Source: Rhodopirellula baltica (GTDB taxonomy: Bacteria; Planctomycetota; Planctomycetia; Pirellulales; Pirellulaceae). Taken from it: a DNA stretch of 64,000 nt. Location: contig PPHI01000003.1 of assembly GCA_002901265.1 (NCBI GenBank), positions 186,001 through 250,000 on the forward strand, read 5' to 3'. The notes under the pieces are model-generated. The model worked only from the letters and a program-made list of their open reading frames with translations, had not been told where the DNA came from and searched no databases. The position numbers were made by a program, and so were the translations under genes. This document shows, piece after piece, positions 51,588-61,000 of this stretch (its first letter is position 1; each line of letters starts with the position of its first letter).

Positions 51588-51782
51588 GGGTCGGTTTGGC
51601 GTTCAGCGTGGATAGTGAGGTCGATGGCTCGTGCGAATTATAGCTTTCGCTCATGTGGCCGCCATGACGCCTTGCCGGCACTGACAGCGGATTGGCACAT
51701 GGTGTGCACAACCTGTCAAAAAGACACACAGAAATGCCGATCAGGCGAGTTTTGGAACGATTTGAACAGGGTGGAACCGGGG

Positions 51783-52544
51783 ATGAGCGAAACCGATGTG
51801 ATTGATGCGAGCGCGTTGGCTGAGTTGAAGAAAGAACGGTCAACAACGCTCGTGCCCGAAATGCACCAATGGATTTTGTCAGGGGTCGTTGCCGCCGCGG
51901 CACGCTTCATCCCTGTTCCTTTTGTAGACGACTTTGTGAAATCGAAATGCCGAAAGCATGTGGTGACTTCGGCGTTGTCTGGCATCGACCGCTCTAAACT
52001 GAGGACCGATTTTTCAACAATGTACAGCGAACCGGGCGGGATCCTGTCTGGGACCGCGGCGATGGCTGCAAAGATCCCAATCAAGCTGTTGCTGTTTCCC
52101 GTTCGAAAGATCGTCGCCGTGATGACTTCGGTTCGTGGGGTTCCACTGGAAGTGATTCGTTGTGTGTTGTTGGGGCGGACGGTGCAGCGATTTGCGGAGA
52201 AAACGTCTCAGCCTGGTGGAGTTGCCGTGGACGGAAACTCGCTTCGTCAGGCATTTGACAGTGCGTTTTCGAGGATGGACTTCCGTGTCGTGCGGGCGGT
52301 CGTTGGTGACGCATTATCCGGAATTGAGCGCTGGTCCGATGCGGCGATCGAAATGGCAAAATCGATTGCCACACAACAATCCGATGCGCCACTGGAACAA
52401 CAGGACAAACCGGCGGTGGAGGCGAGCGTCCAGAGGATCGAGCAGAGCTTGAATCAACCAAAGGTCATGCAGTTGTTTAGCGACTTTGACTCCAAACTGG
52501 ACGCAAAACTGCTGGCGATCGAGGCAAAAAATAACCGGCGGTGA
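51783..52544 (+). CDS. conserved protein of unknown function
   Basis: ATG 51783 (MSETDVIDASAL) has a G-rich ribosome binding site (GGAACCGGGG) just before it; an open frame reaching back to 51615 is less likely. The 253-residue protein has amphipathic to hydrophobic stretches (WILSGVVAAAARFIPVPFVDDFV, IPIKLLLFPVRKIVAVMTSV) that could bind a membrane, and a helical C-terminus. I do not recognise the family with confidence. Its stop codon lies inside the terminator hairpin of the convergent glutamine synthetase gene. Confidence 0.75.
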   Translation: MSETDVIDASALAELKKERSTTLVPEMHQWILSGVVAAAARFIPVPFVDDFVKSKCRKHVVTSALSGIDRSKLRTDFSTMYSEPGGILSGTAAMAAKIPIKLLLFPVRKIVAVMTSVRGVPLEVIRCVLLGRTVQRFAEKTSQPGGVAVDGNSLRQAFDSAFSRMDFRVVRAVVGDALSGIERWSDAAIEMAKSIATQQSDAPLEQQDKPAVEASVQRIEQSLNQPKVMQLFSDFDSKLDAKLLAIEAKNNRR

Positions 52545-52560
52545 AATTCACCGCCGGTTA
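52526..52560 (-). terminator. terminator of glnII, overlapping the end of the convergent gene
   Basis: TAACCGGCGGTGAA (52532-52545) pairs with TTCACCGCCGGTTA (52547-52560). The A run at 52526-52531 gives a T run on the minus strand. It lies 40 bp after the glnII stop and contains the TGA (52542-52544) of the plus-strand gene. Confidence 0.87.
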
Positions 52561-52599
52561 TCGAATCAGCTGAGCGAGTCAGGTGACGCAGAGGCAACC

Positions 52600-53619
52600 T
52601 TATGCAGGCAGCGCGGCGCGTTTGACAGTCGCGATGATTGCGCTAGCAACCATGTAAGGGTCTGCGTTCGACGCAGGACGGCGGTCTTCCAACCAACCTT
52701 TCCAACCGTTTTCGACGGTACCGATTGGAATACGGATCGATGCACCACGGTCCGAAACGCCGTAGCTGAATTTGTCGATCGATTGGGTTTCGTGAAGACC
52801 GGTCAAACGCTGATCGTTGTCCGCACCGTAAACATCGATGTGTTCTTTGATGCGTGGCTCGAAGGCTTGGCAGATCGCTTCGTAGGTCTCTTGGCTGCCG
52901 CAGTTACGCAGCGTTTCGTTGGAGAAGTTGGCGTGCATGCCGCTTCCGTTCCAGTCGCCCTTGACTGGCTTGCAGTGCCAGTTGATCGACAGGCCGTGAG
53001 CTTCGGCAACACGTTCGAGCAAGTAGCGAGCCAACCAGATTTGGTCGCCAGCTTCTTTCGCACCCTTCGAGAAGATTTGGAATTCCCATTGGCCCATCAT
53101 CACTTCGGCGTTGATGCCTTCGACGTTCAGGCCAGCTTGCAAGCACAACTCGAGGTGCTCTTCAACGATCTCGCGTCCAACTGCTTTGCCGGTACCGACG
53201 CTGCAGTAGTAAGGACCTTGAGGACCGGGATAGCCTTCCATCGGGAAGCCGAGTGGCTTGTTGGTGTCGGGGTTCCACAGGGTGTATTCCTGCTCGAAAC
53301 CGAACCAGAAATCGCCGTCATCATCATCAATGGTTGCACGACCGTTGGTACGGTGAGGGGTCCCGTCGGCGTTCAGAACTTCGCACATGACGAGGAAACC
53401 GGTGCCCATGCGACCTGGATCGGGGATCACGCGAACTGGCTTGAGCAAGCAGTCGGACGAACCGCCTGGAGCCTGCTCAGTCGAGGAGCCATCGAAGGAC
53501 CAGACCGGCGCGTCTTCAACATTTCCGCTGAAATCACTGACGACTTTCGTCTTGCTACGCAGACTTTGAGTCGGTTGATAACCATCCAACCAGACGTATT
53601 CCAACTTGCATTTGGTCAT
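52600..53619 (-). CDS. glnII: glutamine synthetase type II (eukaryotic-type)
   Basis: ATG 53619 with AGGGAGAA before it gives a 339-residue enzyme, the normal size of GSII. It converts glutamate, ammonium and ATP to glutamine. Visible signatures are YVWLDGYQ near the N-terminus, DFSGNVEDAPVWSFDGSSTEQA, the metal-site block FGFEQEYTLW, GREIVEEHLELCLQAGLN followed by EVMMGQWEFQI, and NGSGMHANFS for the ATP/glutamate site. GSII is not adenylylated; no Tyr adenylylation motif of GSI is present. It is monocistronic. No GSI gene or glnB is in the window. With gdhA it covers both ammonium assimilation routes except GOGAT. Confidence 0.95.
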   Translation of the reverse strand: MTKCKLEYVWLDGYQPTQSLRSKTKVVSDFSGNVEDAPVWSFDGSSTEQAPGGSSDCLLKPVRVIPDPGRMGTGFLVMCEVLNADGTPHRTNGRATIDDDDGDFWFGFEQEYTLWNPDTNKPLGFPMEGYPGPQGPYYCSVGTGKAVGREIVEEHLELCLQAGLNVEGINAEVMMGQWEFQIFSKGAKEAGDQIWLARYLLERVAEAHGLSINWHCKPVKGDWNGSGMHANFSNETLRNCGSQETYEAICQAFEPRIKEHIDVYGADNDQRLTGLHETQSIDKFSYGVSDRGASIRIPIGTVENGWKGWLEDRRPASNADPYMVASAIIATVKRAALPA

Positions 53620-54524
53620 GAAAAAGATTCTCCCTAGGTGAATCAAACGAGTGGACCATTTGAAGGTGACGCGGGGCAATTCGCCGGGGCACACCTTCGC
53701 TTTCTACCAATGTCTACCTAACGCGCCCGAGACAACGCTGCTGAAGGGTCTGCATCACAGTCCCCAAAACCGCATCGCCCGGTCAGCCCAGTGAGCAAGT
53801 GGAATCAACCGCCTCTGAGCAACTACCGATCCTGACCTGATCAATGTCGATGACCCAGTCAAGGTTCACGAAGGACGGGCTCCTGCAATGCCTTCGCGTC
53901 ACGGCCTTTCACAAGGCCTTCTTTGCCATCGTGCTGTATTCCTTGACACGCGCCACATCATACTAGTTGCGCACGCCCCAGAAAACAGTTCTCGTGCAGC
54001 CAACACTTCTACCACGAAAGCTTCGTTTCGTCACCCCTCAGGGACTGTTTCCGGGCGTAGATTTACACCTCCAGCCTGTTTGCCAGACTCGTCAGCATGA
54101 CGTGTTGTCGCATCCCATCGGGGAATCGCTGCTCCGCTCGCGCCTTGTCGGGTGATCGATACACGACCTCTCACAGGGAACAAATCACCTGGAAGGCATG
54201 GATCACGCCAAAAAGCGCCCCACTGAGGTAAATCGATCCACAATATAGGTCTCGACGCCGGCCAGATCCTGAACCTCCGAAGCGGCATTTTCCCGCCATT
54301 TCGCCGAGCCCGCGTCTTCATCACAGTTTTTCACGTTTAAGTTTTGCCAAACCTCCTTATTGGGCGAGACACTGCCATTCCCGACAGACTTATTAGAAGC
54401 ATCGAGACTGCACTCGCCCTCTCGTGAACTAAATTGGGCCCCACCTAAAATGGGATCGCCCTAAACTTAAGTTGCCCGCGTTCAACTCTTTTCTCTCTTC
54501 CCCGTCAGCGTTTCGCTTTGCCTT
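53620..54524. other. 905-bp gap without a supported gene
   Basis: The longest open frames here (70-97 codons) have no domain, signal or ribosome binding site. The region holds the promoters for the divergent glnII and the NfeD-like gene. A GC-poor stretch at 54320-54480 with several short repeats (for example GGGCCCCACC and GGGCGAGAC) could include a small RNA, but no stable terminator was found. Confidence 0.4.
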
Positions 54525-56156
54525 ATGTTTCGAGCACCACTACGCGATGCACCTTCCCACAATCTCGCTGACCAACCTTCGTCTGACCAACGCCGCTCGG
54601 TACGACGGACATCGCTTCGGTGTCTGACTTGGTTGCTGTGCCTTGCCCTGACAGGCATCGCTTGGACTTCAACACCGATCGTTGATGCCGATGAAGCCGC
54701 CCAACGCGAACCGGTAGTCGACGGACCGCAGGAGGAACCGAAACGCTCCGCCGTCGTGATTCCGCTGCATACCGATATCAATCCGCTCAGTGGCGAGCAG
54801 TTGATCCGCAAATTTAAAAGCGCGGTCGAGATGGATGTCGATGTCATCATCCTGGACATCAACTCGCCAGGCGGAATGGTTTACTACACCTTTCAGATCA
54901 TGGATTTGATCCTCGCGACCAAAGACGTCGAAACGGTCGCCTACATTCGCAACGATGCCATCAGCGGTGCTGCGCTCGTTTCCCTCGCTTGCGACAAAAT
55001 TTACATGGACCCGAGTGCGAGGATGGGTGATGCCGGTGTGATCGAGATGGGCGGCGACGGTGCTTGGCGTTATGTCGAAGCCAAAGGTCGAAGCGTCGTC
55101 GCACAAAAGGCTCGCGATACCGCAGAACGAAACGGTCGTTCGCCGACGCTAGCGGAAAAGATGACTGACAAAGACATGGTCGTCTTTCGTGCCGTCAACA
55201 AAAACGACGGTACCGTTCGCTACATCAGTGACAAAGAATGGGACTCGATGCCGGATACGGACGCATGGGAACGCGGGAACAACATCCGCGAAGCTGGCAA
55301 AGAGATGTTTTTCATCGCCAACGGCAAACGCTGCGTCGAACTCGGAATGGCAAATCAGACCGTTGACAGCCTTGATGAATTGGCAACTGACCTCAACCTT
55401 CAAACGCCAATCCAAGTACTCGATTACACCGCGACCGATACGGCAATCACCATCTTGAATTCGCGACCAGTCACGATCCTGCTGCTGATTATTGGCATGA
55501 TTGCGTTGGTGTTCGAATTCAGTGCCCCGGGAATGGGCATCGGCGGACTTACTTCGATTCTCTGTTTCGGCCTTTTCTTTTGGAGCCGCTTCCTTGGCGG
55601 AACGGCCGGCTGGTTTGAGGTAACGCTGTTCGTTCTGGGAGTCGCTTTCATCGTCCTGGAGATCTTCGTCATTCCCGGGTTCGGCGTCGCGGGTCTTGGC
55701 GGATTTGGTTTAGTCCTGACTTCTCTGGTCTTGGCTTCGCAACGTTTTCTGGTCCCACGCAACGGCGATGACCTGACCAAGCTGGGATGGGACGTGTTAA
55801 CGGTGATGGGCGCGTTCGTCGGATTTTTGATCGCGATGTTGTTTCTTGCCAAATACATCGGCGACATTCCCGGTCTGGGGCGGCTCACGTTAAAGCCGCA
55901 AGTTGCGTTTGCGGGAATCGGCGCCGAAGACACCGATGAATCCTTCGACGAACCTGACCTCAGCATGCCGGGGTGGCAACGGGTCCAGGTCGGCGACGAG
56001 GGTGTCGCGGTCGGCGCGCTGCGGCCCGGCGGAAAAATGAGTGTCGATGACTTCACCGTCGATGTCGTCACCGAAGGAGACTATGTCGACAGTGGAATGG
56101 CGGTCCGCGTTATTGCCAAGCAGGGAACCAAGATCGTCGTAAGGGTTGTTGCTTAA
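54525..56156 (+). CDS. NfeD/ClpP-class membrane serine protease
   Basis: The 543-residue protein has an N-terminal signal helix (WLLCLALTGIAWTSTPIV), a ClpP-like serine-protease domain (about 70-290) with VIILDINSPGGMVY and the nucleophile region AISGAALVSLACDKIYMD, then five membrane helices (LLLIIGMIALVFEFSAPGMGIGGL and following) and a C-terminal OB-fold NfeD domain (GDEGVAVGALRPGGKMSVDD to VIAKQGTKIVVRVV). This is the 1510-N/NfeD long form, which cleaves hydrophobic C-termini of partner proteins of the stomatin/flotillin class. No stomatin gene is adjacent. It is longer than many homologues because of an insert rich in charged residues around 200-280. Confidence 0.9.
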   Translation: MFRAPLRDAPSHNLADQPSSDQRRSVRRTSLRCLTWLLCLALTGIAWTSTPIVDADEAAQREPVVDGPQEEPKRSAVVIPLHTDINPLSGEQLIRKFKSAVEMDVDVIILDINSPGGMVYYTFQIMDLILATKDVETVAYIRNDAISGAALVSLACDKIYMDPSARMGDAGVIEMGGDGAWRYVEAKGRSVVAQKARDTAERNGRSPTLAEKMTDKDMVVFRAVNKNDGTVRYISDKEWDSMPDTDAWERGNNIREAGKEMFFIANGKRCVELGMANQTVDSLDELATDLNLQTPIQVLDYTATDTAITILNSRPVTILLLIIGMIALVFEFSAPGMGIGGLTSILCFGLFFWSRFLGGTAGWFEVTLFVLGVAFIVLEIFVIPGFGVAGLGGFGLVLTSLVLASQRFLVPRNGDDLTKLGWDVLTVMGAFVGFLIAMLFLAKYIGDIPGLGRLTLKPQVAFAGIGAEDTDESFDEPDLSMPGWQRVQVGDEGVAVGALRPGGKMSVDDFTVDVVTEGDYVDSGMAVRVIAKQGTKIVVRVVA

Positions 56157-56170
56157 AGATCCTGCATCTT

Positions 56171-56209
56171 AAAAAAACTGCCGGCGACTGCTGATGCAAT
56201 CGCCGGCAG
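56171..56209 (-). terminator. terminator of the hotdog-methyltransferase gene
   Basis: CTGCCGGCGA (56178-56187) pairs with TCGCCGGCAG (56200-56209). The A run at 56171-56177 is a T run on the minus strand. It is about 30 bp after the stop at 56238. Confidence 0.85.
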
Positions 56210-56237
56210 GGCAATTTACAAGTTTGGCTTGTCGGCC

Positions 56238-57683
56238 TTACGACACGTCGACGCTGTCACGGCGAGCAGTAACGAATCGATACTCGGCGAGTGTCGGGTC
56301 GTTGTCGCCAAGAACTGCACCGGCGGTTACTTCGACATCTAATACGACACCACATTCATTCAAGAATGAGCCAACATCACTTGGCCCATAGATGAATTTT
56401 TCGCCGATCATTTCCATCTGCTCGACAAACGCTTGAATGTTTGGATCTCCGGTATTCGCATCGATGACGGCCGGGGTCACACAATCCATCCACAAACGGC
56501 TCTCGGGATTTTTCAGCGACCGCATCACTGAGGAAAGCAAGCGAACGTTTTGTTCGTGTTCGAAGTACATCGAACAGCCTTCATAAATGACCAAAGTCGT
56601 TGCGGTTTGCGAGAACGCGAAGTGATCACGCAACTTGCTGCCGACATCACACTTCAAGAAGTCGGCAGCAATCTGGTGTCGCTCCGGTGCCTGATGGGCC
56701 CCACCAATTTGAGATTCCATTCGTTGAATCACATGCTGCCGTTCGGTCAGCATTTCAGGAAGATCGATTTCAAAAATCGTTGCGCCGCGAAGCTCATTGG
56801 TCAGACGCAGCGGTCGCATATCCAGTCCCGCGCCCAACATCACGAGTTGTTCGATTTCTGGCATCGAACGAACCACATCGTCGGCATTTCGAGTCCGGGC
56901 AACCACAAACGACTGGAGTTGCGGCAAGACCTTATTCAATCGCTCGGCTTGCAAGATCCCGTGCGTCCCGGCAGCAAACATGTCGTGCCCGCCGTCAAGA
57001 CGAATCTTGACGCCATCGTCACGGCAAATCCACTGGCCTTGATCCTGTCGGCCTCGGGCGCGAAGCCCCGAAATAATCCGAGCCGATTTCTTCAGATTCA
57101 ACTTCGACAGCGACGAGCGTTGCCCGTCTTCGCGATCACGCAACAATTGCTTGGTCGCCTGTGCGAAGTACTTCATTTCGGCCACCGCGACACGTTCATT
57201 GTCTTCAGAGAAGAACTCGACGTTTAGCGTGACCAACACCACACGTCCACCAAAGTAACGAGACTTGATCCGCTCGGCGGTTTTCGCGTCAATGCGACAA
57301 ACGCCTCGCAGATTGCTCGTACTCGGGTTTTCGTATTTGACATCCATCGACGCCAGCCAAAGCGACGCCGAGTCATTCGGATGCCCACGGTGGATGCCCG
57401 TCAGCGGAACCCCGGTCAGTAAGGTCGTTAAAGCCATACCACCGGTATAGTCTGCCGAAAGCGAAATCAGCGCGGCTTGGTGTGTGCCATGCTGATTCGT
57501 TGTCGGCACGCTTAACGGAAGAACCGATTCGCAGTAGCCGCGTTCGACCTTCGTGACTTTCCAGTTTGTCCATTCCAAGACCGGAACGGCCTTATGGAGT
57601 AAACCGGTCATCAGTTCCGGATTCACGCGCTGAGCATAATCGGACTCCCATGTGACGGGAGTTTCCTGTTCGATCGCAGACAT
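56238..57683 (-). CDS. hotdog-fold thioesterase-like domain fused to a leucine carboxyl methyltransferase-like domain
   Basis: The 481-residue protein has two domains. Residues about 20-185 resemble the hotdog-fold DUF4442/PaaI-like thioesterases (LSVPTTNQHGTHQAALISLSADYTGGMAL, followed by VTLNVEFFSEDN); the helix-buried small residues after NQHGTHQ suit a CoA thioester site. Residues about 200-480 are a class I SAM methyltransferase of the LCM/PPM1 (TIGR00027-like) family: VMLGAGLDMRPLRL is the SAM-binding turn, FEIDLPEMLTERQHVI follows, and LVIYEGCSMYFEHEQNVRLL is the family motif. LCM-like bacterial enzymes methylate carboxyl groups, often of polyketide or lipid intermediates. The fusion suggests action on acyl-thioester-derived acids (inference). 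Confidence 0.85.
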   Translation of the reverse strand: MSAIEQETPVTWESDYAQRVNPELMTGLLHKAVPVLEWTNWKVTKVERGYCESVLPLSVPTTNQHGTHQAALISLSADYTGGMALTTLLTGVPLTGIHRGHPNDSASLWLASMDVKYENPSTSNLRGVCRIDAKTAERIKSRYFGGRVVLVTLNVEFFSEDNERVAVAEMKYFAQATKQLLRDREDGQRSSLSKLNLKKSARIISGLRARGRQDQGQWICRDDGVKIRLDGGHDMFAAGTHGILQAERLNKVLPQLQSFVVARTRNADDVVRSMPEIEQLVMLGAGLDMRPLRLTNELRGATIFEIDLPEMLTERQHVIQRMESQIGGAHQAPERHQIAADFLKCDVGSKLRDHFAFSQTATTLVIYEGCSMYFEHEQNVRLLSSVMRSLKNPESRLWMDCVTPAVIDANTGDPNIQAFVEQMEMIGEKFIYGPSDVGSFLNECGVVLDVEVTAGAVLGDNDPTLAEYRFVTARRDSVDVS

Positions 57684-58021
57684 GTTTTGCCCCCATTTGT
57701 TGCGAACGAGTAATAACAGTCAATCGTGTCTGTTAACACACGGTAAGGGATCACCCCCTGTACGATAGTTACCGAGTGACAAGAGCGACACATTGTGAGG
57801 GTGAACCCTTTCCGAAGATATCACCTCGGTAAATAAGCAGAGACCTACTATTTCGAAGAAACAACCACGAATTCGGACGGAGTTCACATCCTGATTCGAG
57901 ATCGTTTGGTCACATAACGCTTTTTGAAGTTTTATGCGACCATCCTAATTCACGTTGCGAAGCGTTGGATTCGAGGAGGCCCCACCTCGATTGACATCAC
58001 TCGTACGCGCCATTTGCGCGC
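57684..58021. other. 338-bp divergent intergenic region
   Basis: The gap separates the minus-strand hotdog-methyltransferase gene from the giant kinase gene. It is slightly AT-rich and should hold both promoters, but no convincing -35/-10 pair, operator or RNA structure is visible. Confidence 0.4.
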
Positions 58022-61000
58022 ATGGAATACCCCGGGCCAACCCTCGATCCTGTCGAAATGAAACAGAATGCAACAGCCGAGCGTGAATATCATCTGATAC
58101 GCCGATTGACGGATGTGGCAGATGCGACCTGTTTGCTGGTTGAAGACCAACTGACTGGCGAACCGTTTGTGTTACGGCGGATCGATCGAAAGATCTTGCC
58201 CGATGATCTACGCGTTCGCTTTGATAATGAAGTCCGTCTGCTCAGTACGATCGAATGCGATGCGTACGGCAAGCTGCTATCGCACGAATGGAGTGACAGC
58301 GGGCTGCAAGTGCTGTATGCCTATCATCCAGGCCGATCACTCGCATCCAGGCTCTCACGCGGCCCCTTGTCACCTTTACAAGTCGCCGCGTTGGCGGTCG
58401 ATTTGTTGGAAGCACTGGTCCAAGTTCACGCCAAAGGTTGCGTGCATCGTGACTTTCGGCCATCCCACATTGTCCTGCGAGACGATGGCCCCGCGATGCT
58501 TGCGGGCTATGGTCCGCTCTGGCGAGTCAACCTCTCTGACCCAGAAAGCGAGTTCACCGTCGAGATGCTCCGGTATGCGTCTCCAGAACTCGCTGGCATC
58601 ATCCGCCACGACATTGGGCCATCTTCGGACCTCTATTCGCTGGGGTTACTGCTATTCACTTCGCTGTCGGGTTCACCGATGTGCGATGCGGCGACAATCA
58701 GCGAAATCTTGCTGCAGCATTCCACGAAAGATCTCAATACCGACAACTTGCCGAGTGATACGCCGGCACCGTTGGTGGAGATGCTTGAGCGTCTAACGCA
58801 AAAAGAACCGCGTGAGCGTTACCAGTCCGCCGTAGCGGCGCTGGACGACGCCCATGCCATTTTGCGGATGATCGAAAACGATGACCCCGATTCGTCGGTT
58901 GTCATCGGGCGCAGCGATTCACGAGCGGGGTTGGTCGACCCTGCCTTCGTCGGTCGCGAACCACAACTCCGGGCTCTCAGCGAAAACCTGGAAATGGTCG
59001 TCAACGGGCGTTGGCGGCAACTGCTCATCGCTTCACCATCAGGGATGGGGAAAAGCCGCCTAACACAAGAAATCTCACGGCTGGCGACGCGACTGGGATT
59101 CGTCGTTTTGCACGGTGATTCGACCGACCAAGCCACCGGCGAACCGAACGCGCCCTGGATGCAGGTGATCAACCGGCTGGCCATTGTCTGTAAAACGGAC
59201 GAGGCACTTCGCGAGCGAATCGCGATCCTAATGTCGGATTATCGCGAAGAAGTACTCACCGCGATGCCGCCTTTGGCGCAGGTCCTTGGGTGGACCGGTC
59301 AACGACTCTCCGGCCCCGATGACCGCGGACAAAGCCGCGTCCTTTCTGCGTTCGCTGCGCTGATGACGGGGCTCGGTTCGTCCGGCAAACCGTTCCTCAT
59401 CACGCTGGATAACTGCCAATGGATGGACGACCAGTCGATTCGCGTCCTGCAGCGTGTCTCGCGTAGCGAAGCATCCCACCAACTGCTGCTTTTGCTGTCT
59501 CGCCCAGACGAAGGCAACGCAAACCAAATCCGCGAGATTGCGCGAACCGATCAGTCACTGTCGCTCGGCCCACTCGACCCACAAAGTATCGGTCGGCTGT
59601 GCGAATCGATGGCCGGTACCTTGCCTCAAGACGCGATTTCAGTCATTGCCGACTACGCCGAAGGCAGCCCGTTCATGGCCTCCGCCGTCTTGCGCGGAAT
59701 GGTCGAGTCATCGGTGTTGAATTCGGAAAACGAGCGTTGGGTTCTCAACCAAAATCGCTTGGCGAATTTCCAGACCGCAGCAAGTGCGGGCGAAGTCCTC
59801 GCCGAACGTATCAAGAATTTGCCTTCGCTCGCGCTCAAATTCCTGCAATCGGCAGCCGTCATCGGCAGTTCGTTTACGCTCGATGCGGTCGCCACACTTT
59901 CTCAAATCGATCCTGCCGAAAGCTTCGGCCTGCTCGCCGACATCCGTCGCCAACGATTGATCTGGAGCAAACCGGACGGTGAGTATGCGTTCGCGCACGA
60001 CAAGATCCGAGAAACGATCCTGGGTCAACTCGCGCCGGAAGTCAAACGGCAAATGCACGGCCAGATCGGTGCATACCTCGCGAACACCCGAAGCAACGCT
60101 CACTACGATCTCGCCTATCACTTCGATGAAGCGGGAATGCATGAAGAAGCATTGCCACACGCTCTTGCGGCCGCTGACGCGGCGCGTTCGGAGTTTTCTC
60201 TAAGCAGCGCCCGACGGCAACTGGAAATTGCCTCTCGCGCCCGGCAATTTGCCGACCCACAAACACGCCATCGCATTGAATCGGTGATGAGCGAAGTGGT
60301 GATGCTGCAGGGCGAATACGATAGCGCCGAAGAATGGCTCGCGAAGTGTACCGTCAGTGCGATCACGGACCACGACGAGGCGGTCGTCGCAACCCGTCTT
60401 GGCGAACTCGCCTTCAAACGCGGCAATAAACAACGCGCCGTCGAATACTACGAATCTGCGTTGCGTCGACTTGGCGAGCCAATCTGCAACAACCGATTCC
60501 AACTCGGTGTTCGACTGTTACGCGAAATCACGGTGCAAACACTGCACACGTACTTTCCGAAACTCACTCACGGCGGTGATCGCCTGCCGGACGAAACCGA
60601 GTTACTTCGACAGAAACTTTACAGCCATATCGCTCACGGATATTGGTACACCCGCGATAAATACTACACGCTTTGGTCACACCTTCGCGGCATGAACCGT
60701 GGCGAACGCTATCGCCCAACCACAACGCTGGCTCAAGCCTACAGCGAACACGCGCCGGCGATGAGTTTGCTCGGTTGGTACGGTCGTGGGCAGCGTTATG
60801 CGACCCGATCGCTGGAAATCCGCAAAGACCTACACGACATCTGGGGGCAAGGCCAATCGCGCCACTTCCTCAGTATCCTGCTGTATTCGTCCAGCCAGTT
60901 CGAAGCTTGTAACTCCGAAGCGAGCCAAGCGGTTTCGATCCTGGAACGTACGGGTGATTATTGGGAAGTCCATACGGCACGCTATCAGTATGCGGCGTCG

